From positions 1-31,933 of the forward strand of contig JALOAM010000014.1 in NCBI GenBank assembly GCA_023228765.1: a stretch of 31,933 nucleotides of DNA, written 5' to 3'. The position numbers were made by a program, and so were the translations under genes. A model generated the notes under the pieces. That model made no database searches, was not told the origin of the DNA, and worked only from the letters and a program-made list of their open reading frames with translations. Of the stretch, positions 15,718-23,702 are shown piece by piece (within the stretch, counting starts at the first letter, position 1; every line of letters starts with the position of its first letter). Source of the DNA: Dehalococcoidia bacterium. Its GTDB lineage: Bacteria; Chloroflexota; Dehalococcoidia; UBA2979.

Positions 15718-17580
15718 CTACGTCCGACCGAACGACCGGTCGAGCGATGCGCGGCTCAGGTGCAGCATCGTCGGGCGCCCGTGCGGGCACGAGTGGGGCG
15801 TCTCGCACCCCTCGAGGGCGAGGAGCAACGCCCGCTGCTGCTCGGCGTCGAGGCGGTCGCCGGCCATCACGGCCGCGCGGCAGGCGAGTGTCGCGGCGAC
15901 GCGGTCTGGCCCCGTCAGCCGCTCTTCGGCGTCCAGGCGGTCGAGGTACTCGCGCAGCGCCCGCCCGGGGTCCGCGCGACCGCGGGCGTGGAGGTCGGCG
16001 GGCACGGCCCGCACGATCAGCGCGGCACCGTCCGTCTCGTCCAGCACCCACCCGACCGCCTCGAGCGCCTCGGCCTCCGACCCCGCGAGGGAGACCTGCG
16101 CCGGGGTGAGGGCCGCGACGACGGCCTCCAGCAGCGGCTGCGACGCCACCTCGCCCGTCCGCCGTCGCGCCAGCACGCGTTCGTACAGCACGCGCTCGTG
16201 CGCGGCATGCTGATCGACAAGGTACATGCCGTCGGGTGCCTCGGCGACGATGTAGGTGAGGTCCACCTGCCCCATCGGCCGCAGCGCTGGCAGCCGCTTG
16301 AGCATCGACGGCGCCCCGGCGCCCGTCTCGCCGGCGTCAGCGCGCTCCTCGGCCGTCGCGGGACGCACGAAGCCGTGTGCCTGCGCCTGCGCGATCACCG
16401 AGCGACCGGTCTCGGGCCGTGGTTCCGGCAGTGGGACGGCCTCGGCGGTCTCGACGCCCCCTGGCGGGAGCGAGGCGCTCCCCCACCCCAACCCTCCCTC
16501 GCGAGGGGCGAGGGGACCTGAGGAGACGGAGGGAAGACGGAGGTCGCCCGCCGGCGCGACACCGATGGCGTCCCGCACGGCGGCGTAGACCGCCGCGTAG
16601 ACGAAGCGCTCGTGGCGGAAGCGCACCTCCGCCTTCGTCGGGTGCACGTTCACGTCCACCTGGTCCGGCGGCACCACGATCCTCACGAGGGCCACCGGGT
16701 GCCGGCCGGCCGGCATCAAGGCCTGGTACGCCTGCTCCACGGCGTGCGCCAGCGACCGCGAGACGATCGCCCGGCCGTTGGCGACGAGGTGCAGATACCC
16801 GCGGTTCGCGCGATGCAGCGAGGGCGGCCCGGCGAGCACGGAGACCTCGGCGGCGGGGGCATCCTCCTCGGCGCGCCCTTCCTCGACACGGTGTGCGTGA
16901 CCGGGGCGGAGGGCGGTCGCCACCTCGGCGCCGTGGACGGCGGCGACCGCGTCGCGAGGATCGCCCGTCCCCGGCGACTGGAGGACGGTGCGGCCGTCCG
17001 CGGTCAGGCGGAACGCCACCTCCGGGTACGCGAGCGCGTAGTCCGTCACCACCTGCGCCACCGCCCGTGTCTCCGAGCGCGGCGCGCGGAGGAACCGCCG
17101 CCGCGCGGGGAGCGCCGCGAAGAGGTCGCGCGCCTCGATCGCCGTCCCGGCGGCACTGGCGGCGGAGCCGTGGTGCTGCACCCGGCCGTCGCGCACCCGC
17201 ACCGCCGAGGCGGCGTCGTCCGTGGAGGGGCGCGTCGTGAGGTCCACGTCAGCGGCGGCCGCGATCGCCGCGAGCGCCTCGCCCCGGAAGCCGAGGGTGC
17301 GCACCGCGTACAGGTCGTGCTCGGACCGCAGCTTGGAGGTCGCATGGCGCTCGAAGGCGTCCACGACCTGGTCCGGAGGGATCCCGCAGCCGTCGTCGCG
17401 CACCCGGATGCGGTCGATGCCGCCCCCATCCACCTCCACCTCGATCCGGCCCGCGCCGGCGTCGAGGGCGTTCTCGATCAGCTCCTTCACGACGCTCGCC
17501 GGGCGCTCGATCACCTCCCCGGCGGCGATGCGAGCGGCCACCTCGGGCGGCAGGAGCGCGATGCGGGCGCGCTCGTCCAT
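15718..17580 (-). CDS. mutL: DNA mismatch repair protein MutL, endonuclease type
   Basis: 620 residues. N-terminal GHKL ATPase: VVKELIENALDAG with catalytic Glu33, DDGCGI (62-67), ATSKL (80-84), GFRGEALAAI (98-106), NVHPTKAEVRF (311-321). A linker of about 100 residues follows. The C-terminal dimerisation domain has the metal-binding nuclease motif DQHA-x2-E-x4-E at 456-467, ACR at 567-569 and CPHGRP at 598-603. MutL of this type nicks DNA itself, as in organisms without MutH. ATG 17578-17580 was chosen over a GTG at 17607; neither has a good Shine-Dalgarno. Repeat R7 lies inside the linker (residues about 355-368). mutS lies 1.7 kb to the right on the same strand, with a subtilase on the other strand between them. 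Confidence 0.97.
   Translation of the reverse strand: MDERARIALLPPEVAARIAAGEVIERPASVVKELIENALDAGAGRIEVEVDGGGIDRIRVRDDGCGIPPDQVVDAFERHATSKLRSEHDLYAVRTLGFRGEALAAIAAAADVDLTTRPSTDDAASAVRVRDGRVQHHGSAASAAGTAIEARDLFAALPARRRFLRAPRSETRAVAQVVTDYALAYPEVAFRLTADGRTVLQSPGTGDPRDAVAAVHGAEVATALRPGHAHRVEEGRAEEDAPAAEVSVLAGPPSLHRANRGYLHLVANGRAIVSRSLAHAVEQAYQALMPAGRHPVALVRIVVPPDQVDVNVHPTKAEVRFRHERFVYAAVYAAVRDAIGVAPAGDLRLPSVSSGPLAPREGGLGWGSASLPPGGVETAEAVPLPEPRPETGRSVIAQAQAHGFVRPATAEERADAGETGAGAPSMLKRLPALRPMGQVDLTYIVAEAPDGMYLVDQHAAHERVLYERVLARRRTGEVASQPLLEAVVAALTPAQVSLAGSEAEALEAVGWVLDETDGAALIVRAVPADLHARGRADPGRALREYLDRLDAEERLTGPDRVAATLACRAAVMAGDRLDAEQQRALLLALEGCETPHSCPHGRPTMLHLSRASLDRSFGRT
16479..16516. repeat. GC-rich palindromic repeat, copy R7, inside mutL
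   Basis: The stretch has the CCACCCCAACCCTC core of the family followed by a CCCTCGCGAGGGG hairpin. It is in frame within mutL and encodes linker residues about 355-368 (GPLAPREGGLGWGS), a Gly/Pro-rich segment with no conserved mutL sequence. This is the only copy seen inside a gene. Confidence 0.6.
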
Positions 17581-17795
17581 CACGCGGCCTCGCTCGCTCG
17601 TGCGCACACCCGGGCCCGGGCGGAGCGCGTCTCACGGCGGCTGCCGTAGTTGCTGCGCGATCGGGCGCTGGGTACGCTCGTCGCTGGCACTCGAGGGCAC
17701 TCGGAGGGGCGCCCGGTCGAGACAGCCACCAGCAGTGGGGCGGATCGAGCGGGGCGGGGTACCAGAGGACGGGACGACTGGACGCACGACCACGG

Positions 17796-19244
17796 ATGGT
17801 CCGCCGGGCCCTGCTGCTGCTCGTGCTGACTGCTGTCGCCTGGCTGCCCGCCCGTGGGCTGGAACCGTCCCACGTCGACCTCGTCTCGCGAGGTGCGACG
17901 CCGCCGGACAGCGACTTCCTCTACGTCCAGCCGATCGAGGGCATCACCCCCGCCGCGCTCGCGCAGGCGCTCGTCGGGCTCGGCTTCGTGCCGGCCACCC
18001 CGCTCACCTCCGGTGTGCGCCTCCGCATCGACGACGCGCCACCCGACGCCCTCGCCGCGCGGCTCGCGGACACCGGCCTCGTGCGCAGCGTGGAGGCCGA
18101 CGCCGTCGTCCACGCCGCCCAGCTCCCCGGCGATCCCGACGCACCGCCCGCCGCGAACGACCCGCTCTACGACACTGCCCAGCACGCCTACCTCGACGCG
18201 ATCGGGGCGCCCGCGGCGTGGGCTGCGGCCGGCACAGCGGAGACCGAGGACAGTGGCGTCCTCATCGCCGTCGTCGACACCGGCGTCGACTTCGACCACC
18301 CGGACCTCGTCTCGCGTCTCGCGATCAACGATGCAGACGTGTTCTTCGACGGGCACGACGATGACGGCAACGGGTGCGCCGACGACATCGTCGGCTGCAG
18401 CTTCGTCAGCCTCGCCACCGCGGACCCCTCCTGCGGCTACGACACCGAACCGCCGCACTGGCAGATCCGCGACGACGAGGGCCACGGCAGCTTCGTCGCC
18501 GGCGTCGCCGCGGCCACCGGCGGCAACGAGCTGGGCATCACCGGCGTCGCGCCGGACGCCCGCATCCTGCCGGTGAAGGTGCTGGACTGCACCGCCACGG
18601 GCCGCATCTCGGACGCCGCCGCCGGCATCCGCTACGCGGCGGACATGGGCGCCGACGTGATCAACATCTCCTTCGGCGCCCCCGGCGACTCGCCTGCCCT
18701 CCGCGAGGCGGTCGAGTACGCGCAGGCGCGCGGCGCGATCGTCGTCGCCTCCGCCGGGAACGACGGCAGCCGCGGGATCACCTACCCGGCGGCCTACCCC
18801 GGCGTGATCGCCGTCGCCGCCAGCGGCGTGCACGTGGGCGACGCCCTCGACTACCGCCTCACTGCCCCGTTCGCCGAGTTCGGCCCCGGGATCGACTTCC
18901 TCGCGCCCGGCGTGGACCTGCTGAGCACGGTCCCCGCCGCCCTGTGCGGGCTGAACCAGTGGGTCTGCGTGCCTGACGGCGCCTATGCGCGCGGCACCGG
19001 TTCCTCGTTCGCCACGCCGGTCGTCGCCGGTGCGCTCGCGCTGCTGCTCGGCGCGCACCCCGACCTCAGTCCCGAGTTCGCCGTCTCGATGCTGGAGACG
19101 GCACGCCACCCGGCCGCCTCCGGCCAGCAGGGCCGGCTCCTCGACGTCGGCGCGGCGCTGCAGCGCGAGCTGTTCCGTCTCGGCGTGCCGGGGACCTCCC
19201 GCGGAGCCGGCGGCGGATCGCCGCAGGGCCCCGCCGTCCCCTAG
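17796..19244 (+). CDS. Secreted subtilisin-like serine protease (S8 family)
   Basis: 482 residues. A signal peptide is seen at 1-20 (MVRRALLLLVLTAVAWLPARG). Residues about 35-110 look like an inhibitor-type propeptide (FLYVQPIEGITPAALAQAL). The catalytic domain has Asp161 in VVDTGVDFDHPDL, His230 in EGHGSFVAG, the oxyanion Asn322 in ASAGNDG and Ser404 in GTGSSFATPVVAG. A Ca-binding-like loop HDDDGNGCADD sits at 187-197, and four or more Cys in the domain could form disulfides. It should be exported and cleave proteins outside the cell. The start lacks a strong Shine-Dalgarno. It converges with mutS and diverges from mutL, so its position between them is probably chance. Confidence 0.92.
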   Translation: MVRRALLLLVLTAVAWLPARGLEPSHVDLVSRGATPPDSDFLYVQPIEGITPAALAQALVGLGFVPATPLTSGVRLRIDDAPPDALAARLADTGLVRSVEADAVVHAAQLPGDPDAPPAANDPLYDTAQHAYLDAIGAPAAWAAAGTAETEDSGVLIAVVDTGVDFDHPDLVSRLAINDADVFFDGHDDDGNGCADDIVGCSFVSLATADPSCGYDTEPPHWQIRDDEGHGSFVAGVAAATGGNELGITGVAPDARILPVKVLDCTATGRISDAAAGIRYAADMGADVINISFGAPGDSPALREAVEYAQARGAIVVASAGNDGSRGITYPAAYPGVIAVAASGVHVGDALDYRLTAPFAEFGPGIDFLAPGVDLLSTVPAALCGLNQWVCVPDGAYARGTGSSFATPVVAGALALLLGAHPDLSPEFAVSMLETARHPAASGQQGRLLDVGAALQRELFRLGVPGTSRGAGGGSPQGPAVP

Positions 19245-19293
19245 CCACCGCCGTCCGAGGCATCCCACGCCGAGGCCCGCACGCGCACGCACG

Positions 19294-21954
19294 CTAGCCC
19301 TCGATCGCGAGGCGGCGACGCGCCTGCGCCCGCAGGTCGTACAGCGTCTGCAGCGCCTCCAGCGGCGACAGCGCGTCCGGGTCGAGGTCCGCGACCGCGC
19401 GGAGCAGCGCCTCGTCCTCCGCGGCCAGCAGCGACATCTGAGCCTCCGGCTCGCGGCCGCTCCCCGCCTGCCGCGCCGCGGCCGCGCCGGCCTCGAGGTC
19501 CGCGAGCAGCTCCCGCGCCCGTGACACCACCGTCTTCGGCAGCCCCGCGAGCGCCGCGACGTGCACGCCGTAGGACCGGTCCGCGCCGCCGTCCACGATG
19601 CGGTGGAGGAACACCACCTCCCCGCGCTCCTCGCGCACCGCGACAGAGCGGTTCGCGATCCTCGGCAGCCGCGAGGCGAGCTCGGTCAGCTCGTGGTAGT
19701 GCGTGGCGAACAGCGTCCGCGGCGTCCCGCCGGGCCGGTGGTGGAGGTACTCGATCACCGACCGCGCGATCGCGAGGCCGTCGTACGTCGACGTCCCGCG
19801 CCCGACCTCATCGAGGATCACGAGCGAACGCTCCGTGGCGTTGTGGAGGATCGTCGCCGTCTCCAGCATCTCCACCATGAACGTGGACTGCCCCGCCACG
19901 ATGTCGTCCTGCGCCCCCACCCGGCTGAAGATGCGGTCCGCCATCGCGATCCGTGCGCGGGACGCCGGCACGTACGACCCACACTGCGCGAGCAGCACGA
20001 TCAACGCCGTCTGCCGCAGGTACGTCGACTTGCCCGCCATGTTCGGCCCCGTGAGCACCACGAGGTCGGCGTTCCCACCTCCCGGGGCCGCGCCACCACC
20101 CGAAGCGCCGAGGAACGTGTCGTTCGGGACGAACTCCCCGCGCCGCAGTTGCCGCTCGACCACGGGGTGCCGCCCGCCCTCGATCTCGATCGGGCCGCCC
20201 TCGTGCAGCTCGGGGCGCACGTAGTCGTGGTCCACCGCGACCACGGCGAGGGCGCTCGCGACGTCCAGGCGGGCGACCGCCTCCGCAGCTCGCTCGATCG
20301 CCGCACCGGCTTCCACCACCTGCGCGCACAGCCGCTCCACCACGTCGCGCTCCGCCTCGGCGAGCGCGTCCTTAGCACCGAGGATCTCCGCCTCGAGCTC
20401 GGACAGCGGCCCGTACCGGAAGCGCTGCGCGTTCGCGAGCGTCTGACGCGGTTCGTACTCGGCCGGCGCGCGCTCCGCCTGCGACCGCGGGCATTCGAGG
20501 TAGTACCCGAACACGCGGTTGTAGCCGACCTTCAGCGTCGCGATCCCGCTGCGCTCGCGCTCGGCGCGCTCGAGCGCCGTGAGGGCGCCCCGCGCGTTCG
20601 TCGCGAGGCCGCGCAGCCGGTCCACCTCCGCGTCGAACCCCTCGCGCACCGTCGGCGTCTCACCCACCTCGGCGGGCGCATCGTCGTCCAGGGCCGCCGC
20701 GATCGCCGCCGCGACCTCCTCCACCCCCGCGAGACCCGAGGCCGCCCGCAGCGCCACCTCGCCGGCCTGCGCCGCCGCCTCGCGCACGGCCGGGAGCCGC
20801 TCCAGGCCGCGCCGCAGCTGCACCAGGTGGCGCGCGTGCGCCGTCCCGGCGCGCACGCGCCCGAGCAGCCGTTCAAGGTCGCCCATGTTCCGGAGGGCGT
20901 TCCGCAGCGCCTCGCGCGGGAGCGTCGCCTCCACGAACGCGCCCACCTCGTCCAGTCGCACCTCGGCGTCCACGGCCCGCCGCAGCGGGCGTCCGAGGCG
21001 CAGGCGCAGCAGCCGCGCCCCCATCGGCGTCAGCGTGCGGTCCAGCGCCTCGACGAGCGACGCCTCGCCCCGGCCTCCGGCGTTCCGCCCGCCCGAGGGG
21101 TCACCAAACAGCTCGAGGTTCCGCCGCGTCTGCGGGTCGAGGTAGACGACCTCGGCACCGCGTACCGCCCGCGGCGCGCGCAGGTGGGCGAGCGCCTGCG
21201 GCCACATCTCTTCGAGGTACCCGATCAGCGCTCCTGCCGCGCCGACCGCCGGCTCCAGTCCCTCCAGCCCGAACCCCTCGAGGCTGGCGACTTGCAGCCG
21301 CTCACAGAGCGCCGCCGACCCGCGGTCGGCGCGGAACGCCCGCGCGGGCCGCAGGGTGCGCATCGTCCCGTCGAGCGAGGGCGGCAGCGCCGGCAGCTCC
21401 ACGCCCTCGGGCGCCACGACCTCGCGCGGCTGGATGCGCGCCCACTCCCCGGCCACCGCGTCCGTCTCCACCACCTGCAGCTCGAGCTCGCCGGTCGTCA
21501 CGTCGCACGCGGCCATCGCCCAGCGTCGCTGGCCCTCGGGCGACGCGGGAGCCGATGCGACCGCGAGGAGCCAGTTGTGCCCGCGGTCCGTGAGCAGCTC
21601 GCCGCGGTCCACGGTGCCGGGCGTCACCACGCGCGTCACCCGCCGCGCGACAAGCCCCGGCTCCCCGCCTTTCGACGGCGGCAGGCTCACCTGCTCCCCG
21701 ATCGCGACGCGGTAACCGGCGGCCACAAGCTGGTCGAGATAGCGGTCGAGCTGGTGGTACGGGATCCCGGCGAGGGGGATGCGCCCCTCGTCCCGCCCCA
21801 TCGGCCGCGACGTCAGCGCGATGCCGAGGACACGCGCAGCGACCTCGGCGTCCTCGTCGAACGTCTCGTAGAAGTCCCCCATCCGGAACAGCAGGAGCGC
21901 GTCCGGATGCTGGGCCTTCAGGTCCAGGAACTGCTGTCGGGCCGGAGTCGCCAG
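19294..21954 (-). CDS. mutS: DNA mismatch repair protein MutS, with an apparent non-standard start
   Basis: About 886 residues if begun at CTG 21952-21954. MutS binds mismatches and small loops and recruits MutL. Seen: the mismatch wedge F-Y-E in MGDFYETFDED, the clamp and lever regions, Walker A TGPNMAGKST (about 635-644), Walker B VILDEVGRGTSTYDG (about 712) and THYHELTEL. The first ATG (21882) would remove conserved sequence: the frame upstream reads ATPARQQFLDLKAQHPDALL, a standard MutS N-terminus, directly before MGDFYE. No ATG, GTG or TTG occurs in that frame near the expected start. CTG at 21954 would give M-ATPARQQ, with a GAGAGG-type site about 10 nt upstream. A start codon lost by mutation or sequencing error is the alternative. 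Confidence 0.93.
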   Translation of the reverse strand: MATPARQQFLDLKAQHPDALLLFRMGDFYETFDEDAEVAARVLGIALTSRPMGRDEGRIPLAGIPYHQLDRYLDQLVAAGYRVAIGEQVSLPPSKGGEPGLVARRVTRVVTPGTVDRGELLTDRGHNWLLAVASAPASPEGQRRWAMAACDVTTGELELQVVETDAVAGEWARIQPREVVAPEGVELPALPPSLDGTMRTLRPARAFRADRGSAALCERLQVASLEGFGLEGLEPAVGAAGALIGYLEEMWPQALAHLRAPRAVRGAEVVYLDPQTRRNLELFGDPSGGRNAGGRGEASLVEALDRTLTPMGARLLRLRLGRPLRRAVDAEVRLDEVGAFVEATLPREALRNALRNMGDLERLLGRVRAGTAHARHLVQLRRGLERLPAVREAAAQAGEVALRAASGLAGVEEVAAAIAAALDDDAPAEVGETPTVREGFDAEVDRLRGLATNARGALTALERAERERSGIATLKVGYNRVFGYYLECPRSQAERAPAEYEPRQTLANAQRFRYGPLSELEAEILGAKDALAEAERDVVERLCAQVVEAGAAIERAAEAVARLDVASALAVVAVDHDYVRPELHEGGPIEIEGGRHPVVERQLRRGEFVPNDTFLGASGGGAAPGGGNADLVVLTGPNMAGKSTYLRQTALIVLLAQCGSYVPASRARIAMADRIFSRVGAQDDIVAGQSTFMVEMLETATILHNATERSLVILDEVGRGTSTYDGLAIARSVIEYLHHRPGGTPRTLFATHYHELTELASRLPRIANRSVAVREERGEVVFLHRIVDGGADRSYGVHVAALAGLPKTVVSRARELLADLEAGAAAARQAGSGREPEAQMSLLAAEDEALLRAVADLDPDALSPLEALQTLYDLRAQARRRLAIEG

Positions 21955-22064
21955 GCCAGTCGGGCCTCTCGCGGGGAGTCGCGGGACGGACGTTGTCGGC
22001 GCTGCCCAGTCTAGGTGCGCCGCTCGCCCCCCTCAAGGCACTGGCGGCTACTCGGGAGCCCGGC

Positions 22065-22837
22065 CTACCGCTCCCGCCACGATCGAGGCATCACCAGCCC
22101 CGGAGGCGCCACCCACGCCTGCGGCAGCCGCGGCAGCACCGCACGGCTCGCCCGCTCGGCGAGGTGGAGCGTCGCGGCGCGGCTTCGGCCCCACGGCAGC
22201 CCGTACGCCTCGCGCAGCCGTCGAGGCAACAGGCCGGCCGTCAGCTCGCGCACTAGCGGCATCGCGGGCGACAGCCACGGCGCCTCGGGCAGCGACGCGA
22301 AGAGTTCCGAGGCGATCGCCCGCGCATCGTCGCCGACCTCGATCGTCGCGACCGTCTCGGTCACGTACTGCCTAAGTGACACAACATCTAAGGCATCGCC
22401 TCCTCGGGAAGCCCGATCCACTCGCCGAGACGACACATCTCGCGGTAGTACGCCTCGGCGGTCGCCTCGTCGACGGGCGCGACGAATCGCCGGTGCATCA
22501 GCAGCGACGTGTCGATCAGGGTCGCGAGCACCCAGCGCATGAGTTCGGGATCACTCGCCCGGTAGCCGGCACCGGCCACGGGCCCGTGCGCCCGCCGGAC
22601 GCCGAGGGCTGCCGCCCGTGCTTCCTCGGGCGTCCCGAACGCGATGGCGTAGATCGGGCGGAGCGTCACCAGCAGCCGTCCGACGCGGTCCTCGAGGTAG
22701 GCGGAGTGCTCCACCACACCCCGCGCGACGAGCGGGTGGGCGACCTGCATCAGCAGCGCCCGTCCCCCGCCGAGGATGAGGATCCCCTGTCCGCTGACCT
22801 GTCGGACGGTGCGGAAGTCGGGCGGCGTCGTGGGCAT
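22065..22837 (-). pseudogene. MpaB/DUF2236 oxygenase-like gene, frameshifted
   Basis: The first frame (22388-22837, from MPTTPPDFRTVRQVSG) carries the family's GGGRALLMQVAHPLVARGVVEHS (His34, His44), RLLVTL, FGTPEEA, AHGPVAG (His84) and DPELMRWVLATLIDTSLL, and stops after GLPEEAMP. The next frame (stop at 22065) continues DVVSLRQYVTETV, ELFASLPEAPWLSPAMPLVRELTAGLLP and LREAYGLPW, the rest of the family. One missing base at about 22388-22393 joins them: 773 nt becomes 774, or 257 residues, a plausible full length. DUF2236 proteins include the latex-clearing oxygenase; most are of unknown function. No Shine-Dalgarno at 22837; an ATG at 22927 is in the same frame. The lesion may be decay or a read error. 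Confidence 0.8.
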
Positions 22838-22850
22838 CGGAGCGGGACGA

Positions 22851-22910
22851 GCGGTCGTGCGCGGAGTGGTCGTGCGCCGAGTGGTCGTGCGTCGAGTGGT
22901 CGTGAGCGTG
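22851..22910. repeat. Four tandem copies of a 15-base unit
   Basis: Units at 22851-22865, 22866-22880, 22881-22895 and 22896-22910, of the form GTGGTCGTGCGYCGA on the plus strand with a few changes in the first and last. On the minus strand one frame reads (HDHS A/T) repeated, beginning at a GTG at 22931. They sit between the end of the PPOX gene (22915) and the likely start of the broken oxygenase (22837). Confidence 0.8.
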
Positions 22911-22914
22911 TGCC

Positions 22915-23367
22915 TCAGGAGAGCCACTCACCGGCCCTCATGACCGTCCGCCCGGCGATCTCATTGGCTCCGCGCCAGACCTGCATCCGCCGCGGCTCCA
23001 GCGAGAGGTACACGTATGCGGCGCGCGAGGTCCGCGGGTCCCAGTCAGCCTGCGCCACGTAGCGCTCGGTGGTCGCCGCGTCCTCGCCCACGGCCGTGCT
23101 CGCTACGAGACGGGCATCGACCATCAGGACGTCCCGCGTCGTGCCGAATGCGAGCCGCGCACGCTTCGACGCATCGAGGTTGCGGGCCGTCGCGGACGAG
23201 GCCATGAGAGCGACGATCACCCGCGTCCCGTCCCAGGCGAACGAGAGCGGGACGAGGTGGGCAGCACCCTCGGCGGAGGCGGTCGCTACCCACACGTCAG
23301 CATGATGCGCCGACAGCATCGCGAGCGCGTCGGCCTTCCGCTGCTCCAGTGTGCGGGGTGCGTCCAC
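22915..23367 (-). CDS. PPOX-class (pyridoxamine 5'-phosphate oxidase-like, probably F420-binding) protein
   Basis: 150 residues. The split-barrel pattern is HADVWVATASAEGAAHLVPLSFAWDGTRVIVAL, then TARNLDASKRARLAFG, DVLMVDARL and WDPRTSRAAYVYLSLEPRRMQVWRG, which fits F420-dependent PPOX-class oxidoreductases. Substrate unknown. The start is GTG at 23365-23367, two bases after the TAG of the small membrane protein upstream, so translation is coupled. The longer open frame to 23646 is not conserved and overlaps that gene. Downstream lie the tandem repeat and the broken oxygenase, on the same strand. Confidence 0.82.
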   Translation of the reverse strand: MDAPRTLEQRKADALAMLSAHHADVWVATASAEGAAHLVPLSFAWDGTRVIVALMASSATARNLDASKRARLAFGTTRDVLMVDARLVASTAVGEDAATTERYVAQADWDPRTSRAAYVYLSLEPRRMQVWRGANEIAGRTVMRAGEWLS

Positions 23368-23369
23368 GG

Positions 23370-23564
23370 CTACGCCTCGGCGGTCGGTCCTTCGCCCTGG
23401 CGCTCGCCGTTGTCGAAGAACGACACGACCGCAGCGCCGAGGGCACTCGTCAGGCCGAGCGGCTTGAACACGGCGCAGTCCACCGCTCCAAGCGCGCACC
23501 CCGCGAACGACAGCAGCGCCACGCCGAACAACGCGATCCAGACCCGCTGCGGTGTGATGACCAT
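23370..23564 (-). CDS. Small single-pass membrane protein, unknown function
   Basis: 64 residues from ATG 23562-23564, with GGGAG 8 nt upstream. One hydrophobic helix (about 8-30, VWIALFGVALLSFAGCALGAV), a second weaker hydrophobic stretch (GLTSALGAAVVSFF) and a charged tail (DNGERQGEGPTAEA). FAGC resembles a lipobox only loosely. It is coupled to the PPOX gene by a two-base gap, so it likely shares its transcript. I do not recognise a family. Confidence 0.65.
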   Translation of the reverse strand: MVITPQRVWIALFGVALLSFAGCALGAVDCAVFKPLGLTSALGAAVVSFFDNGERQGEGPTAEA

Positions 23565-23702
23565 CGACGACGCTCCCTCGCTCTCCTGCCATGCTATCCG
23601 ACGCCGCCAGCCCGGGCGTCACGGCCGATATGCCGCGCGTTATCATCCCGCGCGGGCAGGTGAGGCGAGACGGGGCGAGGTCGCAGTAACGGAGGACCGA
23701 CG

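Noticed and set aside
17796..19244. Subtilase as part of a mutL-mutS operon
   Set aside because: It is on the opposite strand, is secreted, and has no role in DNA repair; its position looks accidental.
17580..19292. 570-codon open frame on the minus strand opposite the subtilase
   Set aside because: Shadow of a gene with a clear catalytic triad and signal peptide; the product is Gly/Val/Arg-rich with no motif.
19561..22014. 817-codon open frame on the plus strand opposite mutS
   Set aside because: It is a GC-rich shadow. The mutS frame has all family motifs; this one has an Arg/His-rich, low-complexity product without any known pattern.
22551..22931. 126-codon His-rich frame from GTG 22931 as a separate gene
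   Set aside because: After the first 33 or so residues it is only the out-of-frame shadow of the oxygenase, so the full frame is not supported; the repeat part is reported separately.
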